Shown in pieces: positions 26,699-35,475 of a DNA stretch of 64,000 bases. The translations under genes and the position numbers were made by a program. The stretch comes from Caballeronia arvi. Lineage in GTDB: Bacteria > Pseudomonadota > Gammaproteobacteria > Burkholderiales > Burkholderiaceae. Position 1 is the first letter of the stretch, and each line of letters begins with the position of its first letter. The notes beneath the pieces were generated by a model that had not been told where the DNA came from, made no database searches, and saw nothing but the letters and a program-made list of their open reading frames with translations. Location: the NCBI RefSeq assembly GCF_001544695.2, contig NZ_FCOM02000004.1, positions 244,680 through 308,679 on the forward strand, written 5' to 3'.

Positions 26699-27717
26699 AC
26701 AAGGTATTCGTGAGCCATCCCCGGCACATGCTGGACCATTACTTCGGCGCGCGCGCATCGGCCGCGCTCGCGAAGTTCGCCGATGCGACGTACAACACCG
26801 AAGACCGCGAACTGACGATCGCCGAACTCGCCGATGCCGCGCGGGAAGCCGATGTCGTCATCGCGTATCGTCAGACGCCCGCGCCGCGCGCATTGTTCGA
26901 GGCCTTGCCGAAGCTGGCCGCGTTCGTACGCTGCGCCGTCGATATCCGCACCGTCGACGTCGATGCCGCGAGCGAACACGGCGTGCTCGTCACGCAGGCG
27001 AGCGCGGGCTTCGTGCCGGCGGTCTCCGAATGGGTCATCGGCGCGATGCTCGATCTCGCACGCGCGACGACGGCGTACGCATCGGCGTATCACCGCAATG
27101 AATCGCCGGTTCCGCGGATGGGCCGCGAATTGCGCGGCAGCACGCTCGGCGTGATCGGCTACGGGCAGATTGCGCGCTATCTGTGCGATCTCGCGCTGGC
27201 GTTCGGCATGCGCGTGATCGTGTCCGATCCTTACGCGCGTATCGACGACGCGCGGCTTCATCAGGTCAGCATGGACGCCCTGTTCGCGGATGCCGATTTC
27301 GTCGTATGCCTCGCGCCTGCCAACGCACGGACCGCGAACATGATGAACGCGCGCGCCTTCGCCGCGATGAAACCCGATGCGTACTTCATCAACGCGGCGC
27401 GCGGCGAACTCGTCGATGACGCCGCGCTGCTCGCCGCGCTGGAAAGCGGGCGCATCGCGGGCTGCGCGCTCGATGTGGGCCGTGCGCCCGATCAGATGCC
27501 TTTGCCTGCTCTGGCGGCGCATCCGCGTGTGATCGCGGCGCCGCACGTCGGCGGACTGACGCCTGGCGCGATCGAACATCAGTCGATGGAAACCGTCGCG
27601 CAAACCGAAGCGCTGTTCGACGGCCGCATGCCGGCGGGCGCCGTGAATGCGGCGCATGCGTTTCGGCTTGCACGCTGGAATCATGCGAGCTTCGACGTGC
27701 AGACGGCCACGCGATGA
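26695..27717 (+). CDS. D-isomer-specific 2-hydroxyacid dehydrogenase (NAD-dependent)
   Basis: 340 residues with the two-domain phosphoglycerate dehydrogenase fold. The NAD loop is LGVIGYGQIARYLCDLALAFGMRVIVSDP, the catalytic Arg is in the FINAARGELVDDAALLAAL segment, and the His is in IAAPHVGGLTPGAIEHQ. It overlaps both neighbours by 4 bp (ATGA), so it is translationally coupled to the LacI and amidohydrolase genes. It likely oxidises a hydroxy acid intermediate of the imported substrate. Confidence 0.88.
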   Translation: MNKVFVSHPRHMLDHYFGARASAALAKFADATYNTEDRELTIAELADAAREADVVIAYRQTPAPRALFEALPKLAAFVRCAVDIRTVDVDAASEHGVLVTQASAGFVPAVSEWVIGAMLDLARATTAYASAYHRNESPVPRMGRELRGSTLGVIGYGQIARYLCDLALAFGMRVIVSDPYARIDDARLHQVSMDALFADADFVVCLAPANARTANMMNARAFAAMKPDAYFINAARGELVDDAALLAALESGRIAGCALDVGRAPDQMPLPALAAHPRVIAAPHVGGLTPGAIEHQSMETVAQTEALFDGRMPAGAVNAAHAFRLARWNHASFDVQTATR

Positions 27718-28529
27718 GCGCGCCGCTCACACTCGAAGGCGCGTGCGATTGCCACGTCCACGTGTATGAAGACGGCTATCCGCTCGCCGCGAGCGCGACG
27801 TTCACGCCGCCGCTAGCGCCTGCATCGGCGTATGGCGAAGTGCAGCGGGCGTTGGGGTTGTCGCGCGTGATCGTCGTACAGCCGACCGGCTATGGCTTCG
27901 ACAATCGCTGCACGCTGGCCGCGATCGCGCAATTGGGCGATGGCGCGCGCGGCATCGCGGTCGTGCAACCCGATGCAAGCGATCAGGAATTGCAGCGTCT
28001 GCATGAAGCGGGCATTCGCGGCGTGCGTTTCATGATGCTTCCCGGTGGCGCGTTGCCGTGGGATGCGCTCGCGGACATGTCGGCGCGCATCGCGCCGCTG
28101 GGCTGGAACATCAACCTGCAACTCGACGGGCACACGCTGCCGCAGCATGAAGCGATGCTTTCGCGTCTGCCATCGAAGCTCGTGATCGATCACCTCGGCA
28201 AGTTCCTCGCACCCGTCACGCCGCAAAGCGATGGCTTCGCCTCGTTGTGCCGTCTGCTCGATGGTCCGCGCTGCTGGATCAAGCTGTCCGCGCCGTATGA
28301 AAGCTCGCGTAACGGTCCGCCCGCGTACGGCGATGTCGCGTGGCTCGTGCGCGATTTGTCGGCACGTTATCCGGAGCGGGGATTGTGGGCATCGAACTGG
28401 CCGCATCCGAACGTCCGGCCCCTGCCAGACGACGCCCATATGCTCGACTGGGCGTTGCAACTTCTGGATGCCGATGACGCGCGCCGAAAGGTCCTTGTCG
28501 ATAATCCTGCCGAGTTGTATCACTTCTAA
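27714..28529 (+). CDS. COG3618-type amidohydrolase (LigI / galactarolactone isomerase-like)
   Basis: A 271-residue TIM-barrel hydrolase with the N-terminal CDCHVHVYED motif (D12, H14, H16), GVRFMMLPGGALPWD, VIDHLGKF (H160) and the C-terminal NPAELYHF. The family includes 2-pyrone-4,6-dicarboxylate lactonase and D-galactarolactone isomerase, which act on sugar-acid or aromatic lactones without metal. At the position where I expect the catalytic Asp of the WxxDWPH motif the sequence is WASNWPHPN (N228). That would affect catalysis if the expectation is right. It is the last gene of the TRAP operon. Confidence 0.85.
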   Translation: MSAPLTLEGACDCHVHVYEDGYPLAASATFTPPLAPASAYGEVQRALGLSRVIVVQPTGYGFDNRCTLAAIAQLGDGARGIAVVQPDASDQELQRLHEAGIRGVRFMMLPGGALPWDALADMSARIAPLGWNINLQLDGHTLPQHEAMLSRLPSKLVIDHLGKFLAPVTPQSDGFASLCRLLDGPRCWIKLSAPYESSRNGPPAYGDVAWLVRDLSARYPERGLWASNWPHPNVRPLPDDAHMLDWALQLLDADDARRKVLVDNPAELYHF

Positions 28530-28537
28530 CGGGGTTC

Positions 28538-28557
28538 AAGCGCGCGCTGCCGCGCTT
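28538..28557 (+). terminator. Terminator after the TRAP operon
   Basis: AAGCGCG and CGCGCTT form a 7-bp stem with a 6-nt loop nine bases after the amidohydrolase stop, followed by a pyrimidine-rich CCCTTTCTCC tract. Confidence 0.55.
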
Positions 28558-28768
28558 CCCTTTCTCCCCTTTCAAATCCCCCCATGAAGCACGCCTGCGA
28601 CCCCTGATCGCTGTCGTCCAGCTTCCCGTTCTCGCACACATTGCTTTCAGCACAACCCTCGATATGGCTTAAGGGCGAACACCAAGTATCGCAACACTCG
28701 TTCGGATGACTAATATTCGTGCGATGTCATACAACCGCGATCCGATCGCTCCACACGAGGCTCGACAA

Positions 28769-30730
28769 TTGAACAATAATTCTGCCCCTTCCACGCTGGC
28801 CCGCGCGGGCATCGCGTGGCTCGCCGCCACTTCGTTCGCGCTGACGCTCGCCGCATGCGGCGGCTCGGACGCGTCCACCTCGCCAACGGCTCAGAACTTC
28901 GACGCATCCTCGACGTCCGCAGCGCCCGATCAAGCCGCCTCCGCGGCTTCGGATCAGCCCGCTTCGAGCGCGACGCCCGCGACGCCAGACCAACCTGCTT
29001 CCACACCCGCGACGCCGGATCAACCCGCCTCCGCCCCGCAGCCTGCGGGCTTCCCGGTCGGCACGACATCCTACGACCCCGCATTGCCGCCCGAGCCCAC
29101 GCTGCCCTTCAGCGCGCAGATCTGCGCGACGCTGCCCGCCGCGATCACCGCCCAGGCAAACGGCCTCCTGCCCGACAGCGCTGACGCCACCGATACGGCT
29201 CCCGACACGGCGCGTATCCAGGCGGCGATCGACGCCTGCAAGAATCCGTCGAGCAGCGGTCTCGCGACGAACAAGGCCGTGCGTCTCATTGCCGGCCCGA
29301 ACGGCGCGAACGCGTTCATCGCTGGCGCGCTCAATCTGCAAAGCGGCGTCACGCTTTGGATCGATGACGGCGTCACGCTCTTTGCGTCGCGCGACCCGCG
29401 TCAGTACGACAAGGTCAAAGGCACCGCGAGCTGCGGCATCATCACGGCGAGCGACAACGGCTGTCTCGCGCTCATCAACGCAAGCAAGATCGCAAACGCC
29501 GCGGTGGTGGGCGACGGTGTCATCGACGGACGCGGCGGCAGTCCGCTCATCAGCAGCGTGCCGAACGACCCCAACCTGCTCAAGCGCCCGAATGGCGGCG
29601 GCACGATGAGTTGGTGGGATATCGGCTGGATGGCGAACAAGGTGCTGAATCAGGCGCAGAACAATCCGCGGCTCGTCCAGATCAGCAATGGCCGCAACTT
29701 CACGCTGTATCGCGTGACGCTGCAGAACGCGCCCAAGTTCCACGTCGTGCCAAGCGGCGTCGAAGGCTTCACCGCGTGGGGCGTCAAGATCTACACGCCG
29801 ACCGCCGCCTACGAGGCGATGACGAACTATCTCGGCATGCCGTACAGCCCGGATACGGCGAAGAACACGGACGGCATCGATCCGGCGAGCTCCGGACCGA
29901 TCACGAGCAATCCCGGCAACCCCGGCAAGCTGAAGGGCGATGCGAGCAACATCCTGATCGCCTACACGTCCATCCGCACCGGCGACGACAACATCGCGAT
30001 CAAAGGCGGCACCGGCAAGGTCAACGGCCGCACGTACAACATCACCGTTGCGCACAGCCATTTCTACTCGGGACACGGCATGTCGATCGGCAGCGAAACG
30101 GCGGGCACGGACAACGACACCCCGAATCCCGACGTCACCCCGGTGGACGGCATTCTGCCGAGCGTCAGCAACGTGAATGTCTACGATCTCGTCATCGACG
30201 GCGCGGACAACGGATTGCGCATCAAGTCGGACTGGAGCCGCAGCGGCCTCGTGTCGGACATCCGCTATTCGAACGTGTGCATTCGCACGCCGGAGTCGTC
30301 GCCGGACGGCAAGCCGCAGGCACTCATTTTTTCGCCCTACTACAGCCCGACGAAGAACAACGGCCTCTATCCGAGCTTCAGGAACATCGCGCTCGATGGC
30401 GTGCGCATCGTCAACGCATCGAGCTACACGTTCCAGGGTTTCAACTCGGCCAGCCCCGTGCTGCAAGGCTCGGGCTGGTCGGCGGGGACGGTCGGCTGGC
30501 CGGCTCCGCCGGTCGTGAATCCGCTGTCGATCTCGCTGAACAATGTCGTCGCGGATGCCGCGCCGCTGAATTTCACGGTCGCGGACGCGCTCGTGACCCT
30601 CGGCGAAAGCGGCACGTCGCTGCCATTCCAGGCCCGGAGCGACGTCGTCGTCACGCAGGCCGCGGCGGGCGGGACGAGCCTCGCGCCGGTCGATTGCAGC
30701 AAGGCATTCGTGCCTTTCCCCGGCCGGTAG
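28769..30730 (+). CDS. Secreted lipoprotein glycoside hydrolase family 28 (polygalacturonase-like)
   Basis: From the TTG at 28769 the protein has about 653 residues, with a lipoprotein signal ending LTLAAC (Cys30) and a linker of repeated DQPAS units. The parallel beta-helix follows with GH28 landmarks: [28 protein letters not shown] and LRIKSDW, which carry the catalytic Asp residues and the His. It should cleave pectin or polygalacturonate at the cell surface. GAGG lies before the TTG and TAATAT at about 28709 could be a -10 box; ATGs at 28706 and 28724 extend the frame but lack ribosome sites. The position next to uronate-type catabolic genes fits. Confidence 0.82.
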   Translation: MNNNSAPSTLARAGIAWLAATSFALTLAACGGSDASTSPTAQNFDASSTSAAPDQAASAASDQPASSATPATPDQPASTPATPDQPASAPQPAGFPVGTTSYDPALPPEPTLPFSAQICATLPAAITAQANGLLPDSADATDTAPDTARIQAAIDACKNPSSSGLATNKAVRLIAGPNGANAFIAGALNLQSGVTLWIDDGVTLFASRDPRQYDKVKGTASCGIITASDNGCLALINASKIANAAVVGDGVIDGRGGSPLISSVPNDPNLLKRPNGGGTMSWWDIGWMANKVLNQAQNNPRLVQISNGRNFTLYRVTLQNAPKFHVVPSGVEGFTAWGVKIYTPTAAYEAMTNYLGMPYSPDTAKNTDGIDPASSGPITSNPGNPGKLKGDASNILIAYTSIRTGDDNIAIKGGTGKVNGRTYNITVAHSHFYSGHGMSIGSETAGTDNDTPNPDVTPVDGILPSVSNVNVYDLVIDGADNGLRIKSDWSRSGLVSDIRYSNVCIRTPESSPDGKPQALIFSPYYSPTKNNGLYPSFRNIALDGVRIVNASSYTFQGFNSASPVLQGSGWSAGTVGWPAPPVVNPLSISLNNVVADAAPLNFTVADALVTLGESGTSLPFQARSDVVVTQAAAGGTSLAPVDCSKAFVPFPGR

Positions 30731-30739
30731 CGCGACCGG

Positions 30740-30772
30740 AAGCGCGGCCGAACCTGATTCGACCGCGCTTTT
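30740..30772 (+). terminator. Terminator after the polygalacturonase gene
   Basis: AAGCGCGG (30740-30747) pairs with CCGCGCTT (30763-30770), with an inner CGAA/TTCG pair, and is followed by a short T tract. It begins ten bases after the stop codon. Confidence 0.8.
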
Positions 30773-30927
30773 AAGCGATCTCCGTAAAGAAACATCTGCC
30801 GATGCCGATAACCCGGAAACAGAAAGGGCCAGACGATCGTCCGGCCCTCATCGACATTCGAGACATTCGGGACAAAACGTTCCGCGCCCCGCCCGGCGCG
30901 GGCCGGCAACATTCGACAGAGAGAGCA

Positions 30928-31143
30928 ATGGTCTTCAGCTACAGGGAAATGATGGTCACGCCGGCAGCGGTCCGGCACGGCGACAACTTCGCGGCAACGG
31001 CGCGAATTCAGGACTTGAACGGGATGGAGCGGTCCGTGCGGCTGCCGGGCGAATTCCCCAGCGTCGAAGAAGCGATCCGCTTTGCGATTGCCGCGGGCAC
31101 CGAATATATCGATTGCGCGCAAGGCTGCGAGTTTTTCGCCTGA
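30928..31143 (+). CDS. Small conserved-looking protein (71 aa)
   Basis: A 71-residue protein (start [19 protein letters not shown]) without signal or membrane segment; the tail contains a repeated-looking [17 protein letters not shown] helix. The ATG at 30928 follows CAGAGAGAG, an acceptable ribosome site, and a strong terminator follows the stop. The frame is open from 30802 but the first 42 codons look non-coding. A small regulatory or binding role is possible; function unknown. Confidence 0.65.
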   Translation: MVFSYREMMVTPAAVRHGDNFAATARIQDLNGMERSVRLPGEFPSVEEAIRFAIAAGTEYIDCAQGCEFFA

Positions 31144-31180
31144 CGCGCCCTGCGTCTTCCATCGGGTAAAATGCCGACCG

Positions 31181-31214
31181 ACGCCGCGACCATCGTTCGC
31201 GGCGTTTCTTTTTT
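31181..31214 (+). terminator. Rho-independent terminator
   Basis: ACGCCGCGA (31181-31189) pairs perfectly with TCGCGGCGT (31197-31205) and is followed by TTCTTTTTT. It is one of the strongest terminators in the window and closes the small-protein gene at 30928-31143. Confidence 0.9.
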
Positions 31215-31363
31215 CAGGGTTCGCGGACCTATCGCGCGTCGCCTGCGATCCGCCGCGACGCCGCATCAGATTTTCGCGCGCATCGTTTTCGCTGCTTTCA
31301 TGCAGCGGCGTTGCGCGCGCTTCCCGATCCTCATCCGCAATCGATTCGACCCACGCTCCCATC

Positions 31364-32845
31364 ATGAAGACACACACATTGCGCGAGGAGTGGTTCTCCA
31401 ACGTGCGCGGCGATGTGCTCGCCGGCATCGTCGTCGCGCTCGCGCTCATTCCCGAGGCATTGGCCTTTTCCATCATCGCGGGCGTCGATCCGAAAGTCGG
31501 GCTCTATGCCGCGTTCAGCATCGCGGTGGTCTCCGCCATCGCGGGCGGGCGGCCCGGCATGATTTCGGCGGCGACGGGCGCGGTCGCGCTGTTGCTTTCG
31601 TCGCTGGTGAAGGCGCATGGCGTTGAATACGTGCTCGCGGCGGGCATCCTCGCGGGCATTCTGCAGATCGGCGCGGGGCTCGCGAAGCTCGGCGCGCTGA
31701 TGCGCTTCGTGTCGCGTTCGGTCATCACGGGCTTCGTGAACGCGCTCGCGATTCTGATCTTTCTCGCGCAAATGCCGCAGTTGCACGCGCAACCCTGGTA
31801 TGTCTACGCGATGGTCGCGGGCGGCCTCGCGATCATCTATCTGCTGCCGCGCCTGACCAAAGCGGTGCCCTCGCCGCTCGTCTGCATCGTCGTGCTGACC
31901 GCGCTTTCGATGGCGCTGCATCTGCAATTGCGCACCGTCGGCGACATGGGTTCGTTCCCCGATCGCCTGCCGGCGCTCGCGTTCCCGCACGTGCCGTTCA
32001 GCTTCGACACGTTGCGCATCGTCTTCCCGTATTCGGTCGGCATTGCGATCGTCGGGCTGCTCGAATCGCTGATGACCGCCGCCATCGTCGACGACTTCAC
32101 CGACACACCCAGCGACAAGAATCGCGAATGCCGCGGCCAGGGCTGCGCGAATATCGTCGCGGGCTTTCTCGGCGGCATGCCGGGTTGCGCGATGATCGGG
32201 CAGACCGTCATCAACATGAAGTCGGGCGGGCGCGGGCGTTTGTCGACCTTCGTCGCGGGCGCGTTCCTGCTCGTGCTGGTCGTGTTCCTCGGGCCGTGGG
32301 TCAGGCAGATTCCGATGGCCGCGCTCGTCGCGGTGATGATCTTCGTGTCGGTCAGCACATTTAGCTGGAAGTCGATATCGAACCTGCGCACGCATCCGAA
32401 GAGCTCGTCGGCCGTGATGCTCGCGACGGTCGTCGTCGTCGTGGCGACCGGCAATCTCGCGATTGGCGTGGGCGTCGGCGTGCTGTTGTCGGCGCTATTC
32501 TTCGCGTCGAAGGTGCGCGGCGTGCTCGAGGTCGAATCGACGTTGAACGAGACGGCGGGCGAGCGCCGCTACATCGTGCGCGGACAGGTTTTCTTCGCTT
32601 CGTCGGAAGCGCTCGTGGCCGAGTTCGATTTCAAGGAAAACGTGCGCTCGGTGCGGCTCGATCTGTCGCACGCGCACTTCTGGGACATCACGGCGATCGA
32701 TGCGCTGGACCGCATCGTGCACAAGTTTCGCCGTAACGGAATCGCGGTCGATGTGACCGGCTTGAACCGCGCGAGCGCGACGATGATCGAGAAGTACGCC
32801 ACGCACGACAAGTCGTCCGCGACGCACTTCGAACCCACGCATTGA
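31364..32845 (+). CDS. SulP-family inorganic anion transporter with STAS domain
   Basis: A 493-residue membrane protein. The transmembrane part (about 12-400) starts with [38 protein letters not shown], the sulfate transporter signature. The C-terminal STAS domain (about 405-493) contains [14 protein letters not shown] and [24 protein letters not shown]. SulP proteins move sulfate, bicarbonate or related anions. ATG 31364 was chosen because the transporter signature starts soon after it; no strong ribosome site is seen. It is convergent with phoX. Confidence 0.9.
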   Translation: MKTHTLREEWFSNVRGDVLAGIVVALALIPEALAFSIIAGVDPKVGLYAAFSIAVVSAIAGGRPGMISAATGAVALLLSSLVKAHGVEYVLAAGILAGILQIGAGLAKLGALMRFVSRSVITGFVNALAILIFLAQMPQLHAQPWYVYAMVAGGLAIIYLLPRLTKAVPSPLVCIVVLTALSMALHLQLRTVGDMGSFPDRLPALAFPHVPFSFDTLRIVFPYSVGIAIVGLLESLMTAAIVDDFTDTPSDKNRECRGQGCANIVAGFLGGMPGCAMIGQTVINMKSGGRGRLSTFVAGAFLLVLVVFLGPWVRQIPMAALVAVMIFVSVSTFSWKSISNLRTHPKSSSAVMLATVVVVVATGNLAIGVGVGVLLSALFFASKVRGVLEVESTLNETAGERRYIVRGQVFFASSEALVAEFDFKENVRSVRLDLSHAHFWDITAIDALDRIVHKFRRNGIAVDVTGLNRASATMIEKYATHDKSSATHFEPTH

Positions 32846-32852
32846 TACCGGT

Positions 32853-32883
32853 AGCGGAGCGAAGCGCGCTGCTTCGCTCCGCT
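32853..32883. terminator. Bidirectional terminator between convergent genes
   Basis: AGCGGAGCGAAGC (32853-32865) pairs perfectly, 13 bp, with GCTTCGCTCCGCT (32871-32883) around a 5-nt loop. It fills the 50-bp gap between the convergent SulP and phoX genes. Confidence 0.8.
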
Positions 32884-32895
32884 TGCGTCACATCG

Positions 32896-34869
32896 TCAGG
32901 CGAGCTTGATCGAGGTCGGATCGGCGGTCAGATAACCCACCGCCGCGCCGAAGCGATCCTTGTAGTTCGCGCGGATCAGCGGATCGAGCGTCGCCTGCAC
33001 CTTGCCGTGCAGCTTGCTGTCCCAGTCGCCGGCGTGCTGGAAGTTGCTCATGATGTAGGTCCAGCCGTTGATCTCGTCGACCGCGTGCAGGCCGGTCGAT
33101 TCCGCGCCCGAAGGCGTCGACAGGATGCGCGTCAGCGACTTGGTATCGACGTTGTACGCCCACAGGAAGTTGTTGACGTGGCCGCCGCTGTCCTCGCCGA
33201 TGAACAGCGTGCGCAGCTTCTCCGAGAACTTGAGGTTGTCCGGATTCGCGATGCGCTCCGGGTTCGAGAGATTGCCGAGCGCATCGGCGGAGATGTCTTC
33301 GCCGACGAGCGCAGCAGGCGCGGCCATGTCGACCGGCACCCATTCGCTGTCGATCGCGGCGCCCGTGATGTCTTTCTGGCCGCTCTTCAGGTTCAGCGCA
33401 TACACGGCGCCCGAGGTGATCTTCTTGTCGAGCTTGATGTCCTGCGAAGCCGCATCGCCCTTCACCATCGACGTGACGATCTGCGACATCGCCGTGTAGA
33501 CGATCTTGTCCTTCGCGTTGACGGTCGTGCCTTCGAGCTTGGTGAAGCTCAGCGTCGCGCCGCGCAAGGCGGCGTAGCGGTGCGTCTCCAGGAACGCGGC
33601 CGCTTTCTCCATGCCGGGCTTGATGCGGACCCAGTTGATCTTGCCGCTGTAGTTGATGCGCGTGTAGCTCGTGTCGAGCGTCGCGCCGACCGCCGCGTCG
33701 GTGACGACGTCCATGATGTCGGTGATCGTCAACGTGTTGGCGAGGTTCTCGATTTCATCGCTCGTCGCGTGGCCGAGGTTCATCCACGTGAGCGTCGCCG
33801 AGCCCGCGCCCGCCGACGACGTCTGCGCCCACTTCGCGACGTAGAGCGTGCCCGCCGAGAGGTCGGCTTCCTTGTCCGCGACGAACATGAAGAGGCCGCC
33901 GTTGGTGGCGTCGTCGCCCATCATCACGGTGCGCTTGTCGGGCATCACCTGGATCAGCTCGTGCGAGATGCGGCCGAGGCAGTAGTGTTTTTTGATCGTG
34001 CCGGTGCCGTCCGGATGCACGGTCACTTCTGGCAGATGGCCGTAGTGGTACGCGCGCGCCTTCGTTTCGTCGCCGTAGAGGTTCTTGCTGTAGGCCTTGA
34101 ACTGCGTATTCGTCGCGAGCGCGGCCGCGTCCGGCTCGTACTCTTCGCTCGACAAGTGCGTGTTCCACGGCGACAGGCTCGCGCCGCAGGTGATCCACAG
34201 ACCGTTCGCCTTCGACGTATCGACATTCGCATAGCTGACGAGCGAGAGCTTGCCCGTCGACGGGTCCTGGTCGAGCGTGAGCACGGCGATCGGCGACGGC
34301 AGCTTGCCGTACATGTCCGCCGCGCTCTGGTCGCGCGTGACGTATTCGAACTGCACGACCGCGAACACGGCGTTGCCCTTCACGCCCTTCACCGTCGGAT
34401 TGTCGAGCTTGAGCAGCGAGGTGCCGTCCGGGCAGTCCGAGAAGAACTGACGCTCCTTGCCCGACGCCGAACTGTCGACGATCGGCTGATTGTTGATATC
34501 GAAGTAGCCGCCCGCGACGATCGTGCCGCCCGCGGTGTTCGGCACGGTATCGCCCGTCACGAAGAACGGCTGATACGCGAGCTTGTAGGCGCGGTTGCTG
34601 CCGTCGCTGAAGCTGACGGTCATCGTCGAGGCGACCGTGGTCTTCGCCATCGCGGCGGGATCGGCGAGCGTCGGCGCGGCCATGCCGCTGAAGGTCGCCG
34701 TGATGAATGCGGCAGTCGATGCGGGCGCGGGCGTGGCCGCGTTGCTGTCGCTGCCGCCGCACGCGGTCGTGAGCAACGCTGCGGTGGCCCCGCCGCCGAG
34801 CGGCAGCATCGGTGCGCTGGCGAGAATCTTCAGGGCCTTGCGGCGGGAGAGGTCGAGTGGCTGCGCCAT
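32896..34869 (-). CDS. phoX: PhoX-family alkaline phosphatase
   Basis: 657 residues with a twin-arginine signal (SRRKALKILASAPMLPLGGG at residues 8-27) and a Cys followed by GGSDSN at about residue 37, suggesting a possible lipoprotein. The body is the PhoX/DUF839 beta-propeller, with the family pattern of Glu and Asp metal ligands (EDSGGHVNN, ARAYHYGHLPEVTVHPDGTG, RISHELIQVMPDKRTVMMGDDATNGGLFMFVADKEADLS). PhoX enzymes are calcium- and iron-dependent phosphatases exported by Tat and induced by phosphate starvation. A candidate Pho box lies 110 bp upstream. ATG 34869 puts the Tat motif at the usual place. Confidence 0.88.
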   Translation of the reverse strand: MAQPLDLSRRKALKILASAPMLPLGGGATAALLTTACGGSDSNAATPAPASTAAFITATFSGMAAPTLADPAAMAKTTVASTMTVSFSDGSNRAYKLAYQPFFVTGDTVPNTAGGTIVAGGYFDINNQPIVDSSASGKERQFFSDCPDGTSLLKLDNPTVKGVKGNAVFAVVQFEYVTRDQSAADMYGKLPSPIAVLTLDQDPSTGKLSLVSYANVDTSKANGLWITCGASLSPWNTHLSSEEYEPDAAALATNTQFKAYSKNLYGDETKARAYHYGHLPEVTVHPDGTGTIKKHYCLGRISHELIQVMPDKRTVMMGDDATNGGLFMFVADKEADLSAGTLYVAKWAQTSSAGAGSATLTWMNLGHATSDEIENLANTLTITDIMDVVTDAAVGATLDTSYTRINYSGKINWVRIKPGMEKAAAFLETHRYAALRGATLSFTKLEGTTVNAKDKIVYTAMSQIVTSMVKGDAASQDIKLDKKITSGAVYALNLKSGQKDITGAAIDSEWVPVDMAAPAALVGEDISADALGNLSNPERIANPDNLKFSEKLRTLFIGEDSGGHVNNFLWAYNVDTKSLTRILSTPSGAESTGLHAVDEINGWTYIMSNFQHAGDWDSKLHGKVQATLDPLIRANYKDRFGAAVGYLTADPTSIKLA

Positions 34870-34978
34870 GTGTGGTTTCAATTCCTTGATTGCGGTGTGT
34901 GCACCGGCGATGAACTTCTTTTTTCTCGGGCCGTTGCGGCCTGACGTGCCGGTTGACGCGCTACTGTAGGAAATGAAT

Positions 34979-34996
34979 GTGAAAATCGTTTGACAG
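34979..34996 (-). promoter_or_regulatory. Candidate Pho box for phoX
   Basis: Read on the minus strand it is CTGTCAAACGATTTTCAC, i.e. CTGTCAA-ACGA-TTTTCAC. This matches the PhoB consensus CTGTCAT-N4-CTGTCAC at 11 of 14 positions with the right 11-bp period. It lies 110 bp upstream of the phoX start. Confidence 0.6.
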
Positions 34997-35123
34997 GCCG
35001 ATGTAATAGTTCCGTTGATGACCTGAAAGCGCGTACGCGATAAAGCTGCCGATGCGCAGTGATGCGACGCGCCCGCCTGCCGAAAAAGCCACGCAACGGT
35101 GGCCTTTTCGTCCTGCCGGGCGG

Positions 35124-35450
35124 TCAATCCGCCCGCTGGCCGCAACGCACGCAGAAGGCCGCGCCGCGCAGAAGAATCGCGCTGCAGCGCTCGCACTTCT
35201 GCAGATCGAGCGCGGTGCCGCATTGCCTGCACGCCCGCGTGCCGGGCGGATTGGACTTGCGGCATAACGGGCAGATCGAATCCGGCGGCAGCGCGGGAAT
35301 CGAACCGGCGTGACCGCCCCAGCGCTCGCCGGCATCGTCACGATCTTCGGGACGATAACGCCTGTGGTGCTTGTTTCGGCCCCACTGGTCGTATTCCTGG
35401 CCGTGCCCCCGGCCGTGGTCGTTGCTGAATATCTTGCGTAGAAAACCCAT
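35124..35450 (-). CDS. Double zinc-ribbon protein
   Basis: 108 residues. The N-terminal half is polar and rich in His, Arg and Asp (including HGRGHGQ and NKHHRRY). The C-terminal half has two CxxC...CxxC zinc ribbons (CPLCRKSNPPGTRACRQCG, CERCSAILLRGAAFCVRCG). AGGAGG lies five bases before ATG 35450. It follows the metal-exporting ATPase by 25 bp on the same strand, so it is likely cotranscribed and may bind metal or partner proteins, but its function is unknown. Confidence 0.75.
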   Translation of the reverse strand: MGFLRKIFSNDHGRGHGQEYDQWGRNKHHRRYRPEDRDDAGERWGGHAGSIPALPPDSICPLCRKSNPPGTRACRQCGTALDLQKCERCSAILLRGAAFCVRCGQRAD

Positions 35451-35475
35451 CACATCCTCCTGGCGTATTCGCCAT

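Noticed and set aside
28727..30466. 579-residue minus-strand frame opposite the polygalacturonase gene
   Set aside because: Antisense shadow of a well-supported GH28 gene.
30826..30847. GGGCC-N12-GGCCC palindrome (with GACGATCGTC inside) as a terminator
   Set aside because: It lies after an already strong terminator and before the small-protein gene; only the minus strand has a short T-rich tract, and no minus-strand gene ends there.
32842..34944. 700-residue plus-strand open frame opposite phoX
   Set aside because: It is Arg/Val/Asp-rich low-complexity sequence produced by GC-rich codons of phoX on the other strand and has no domain.
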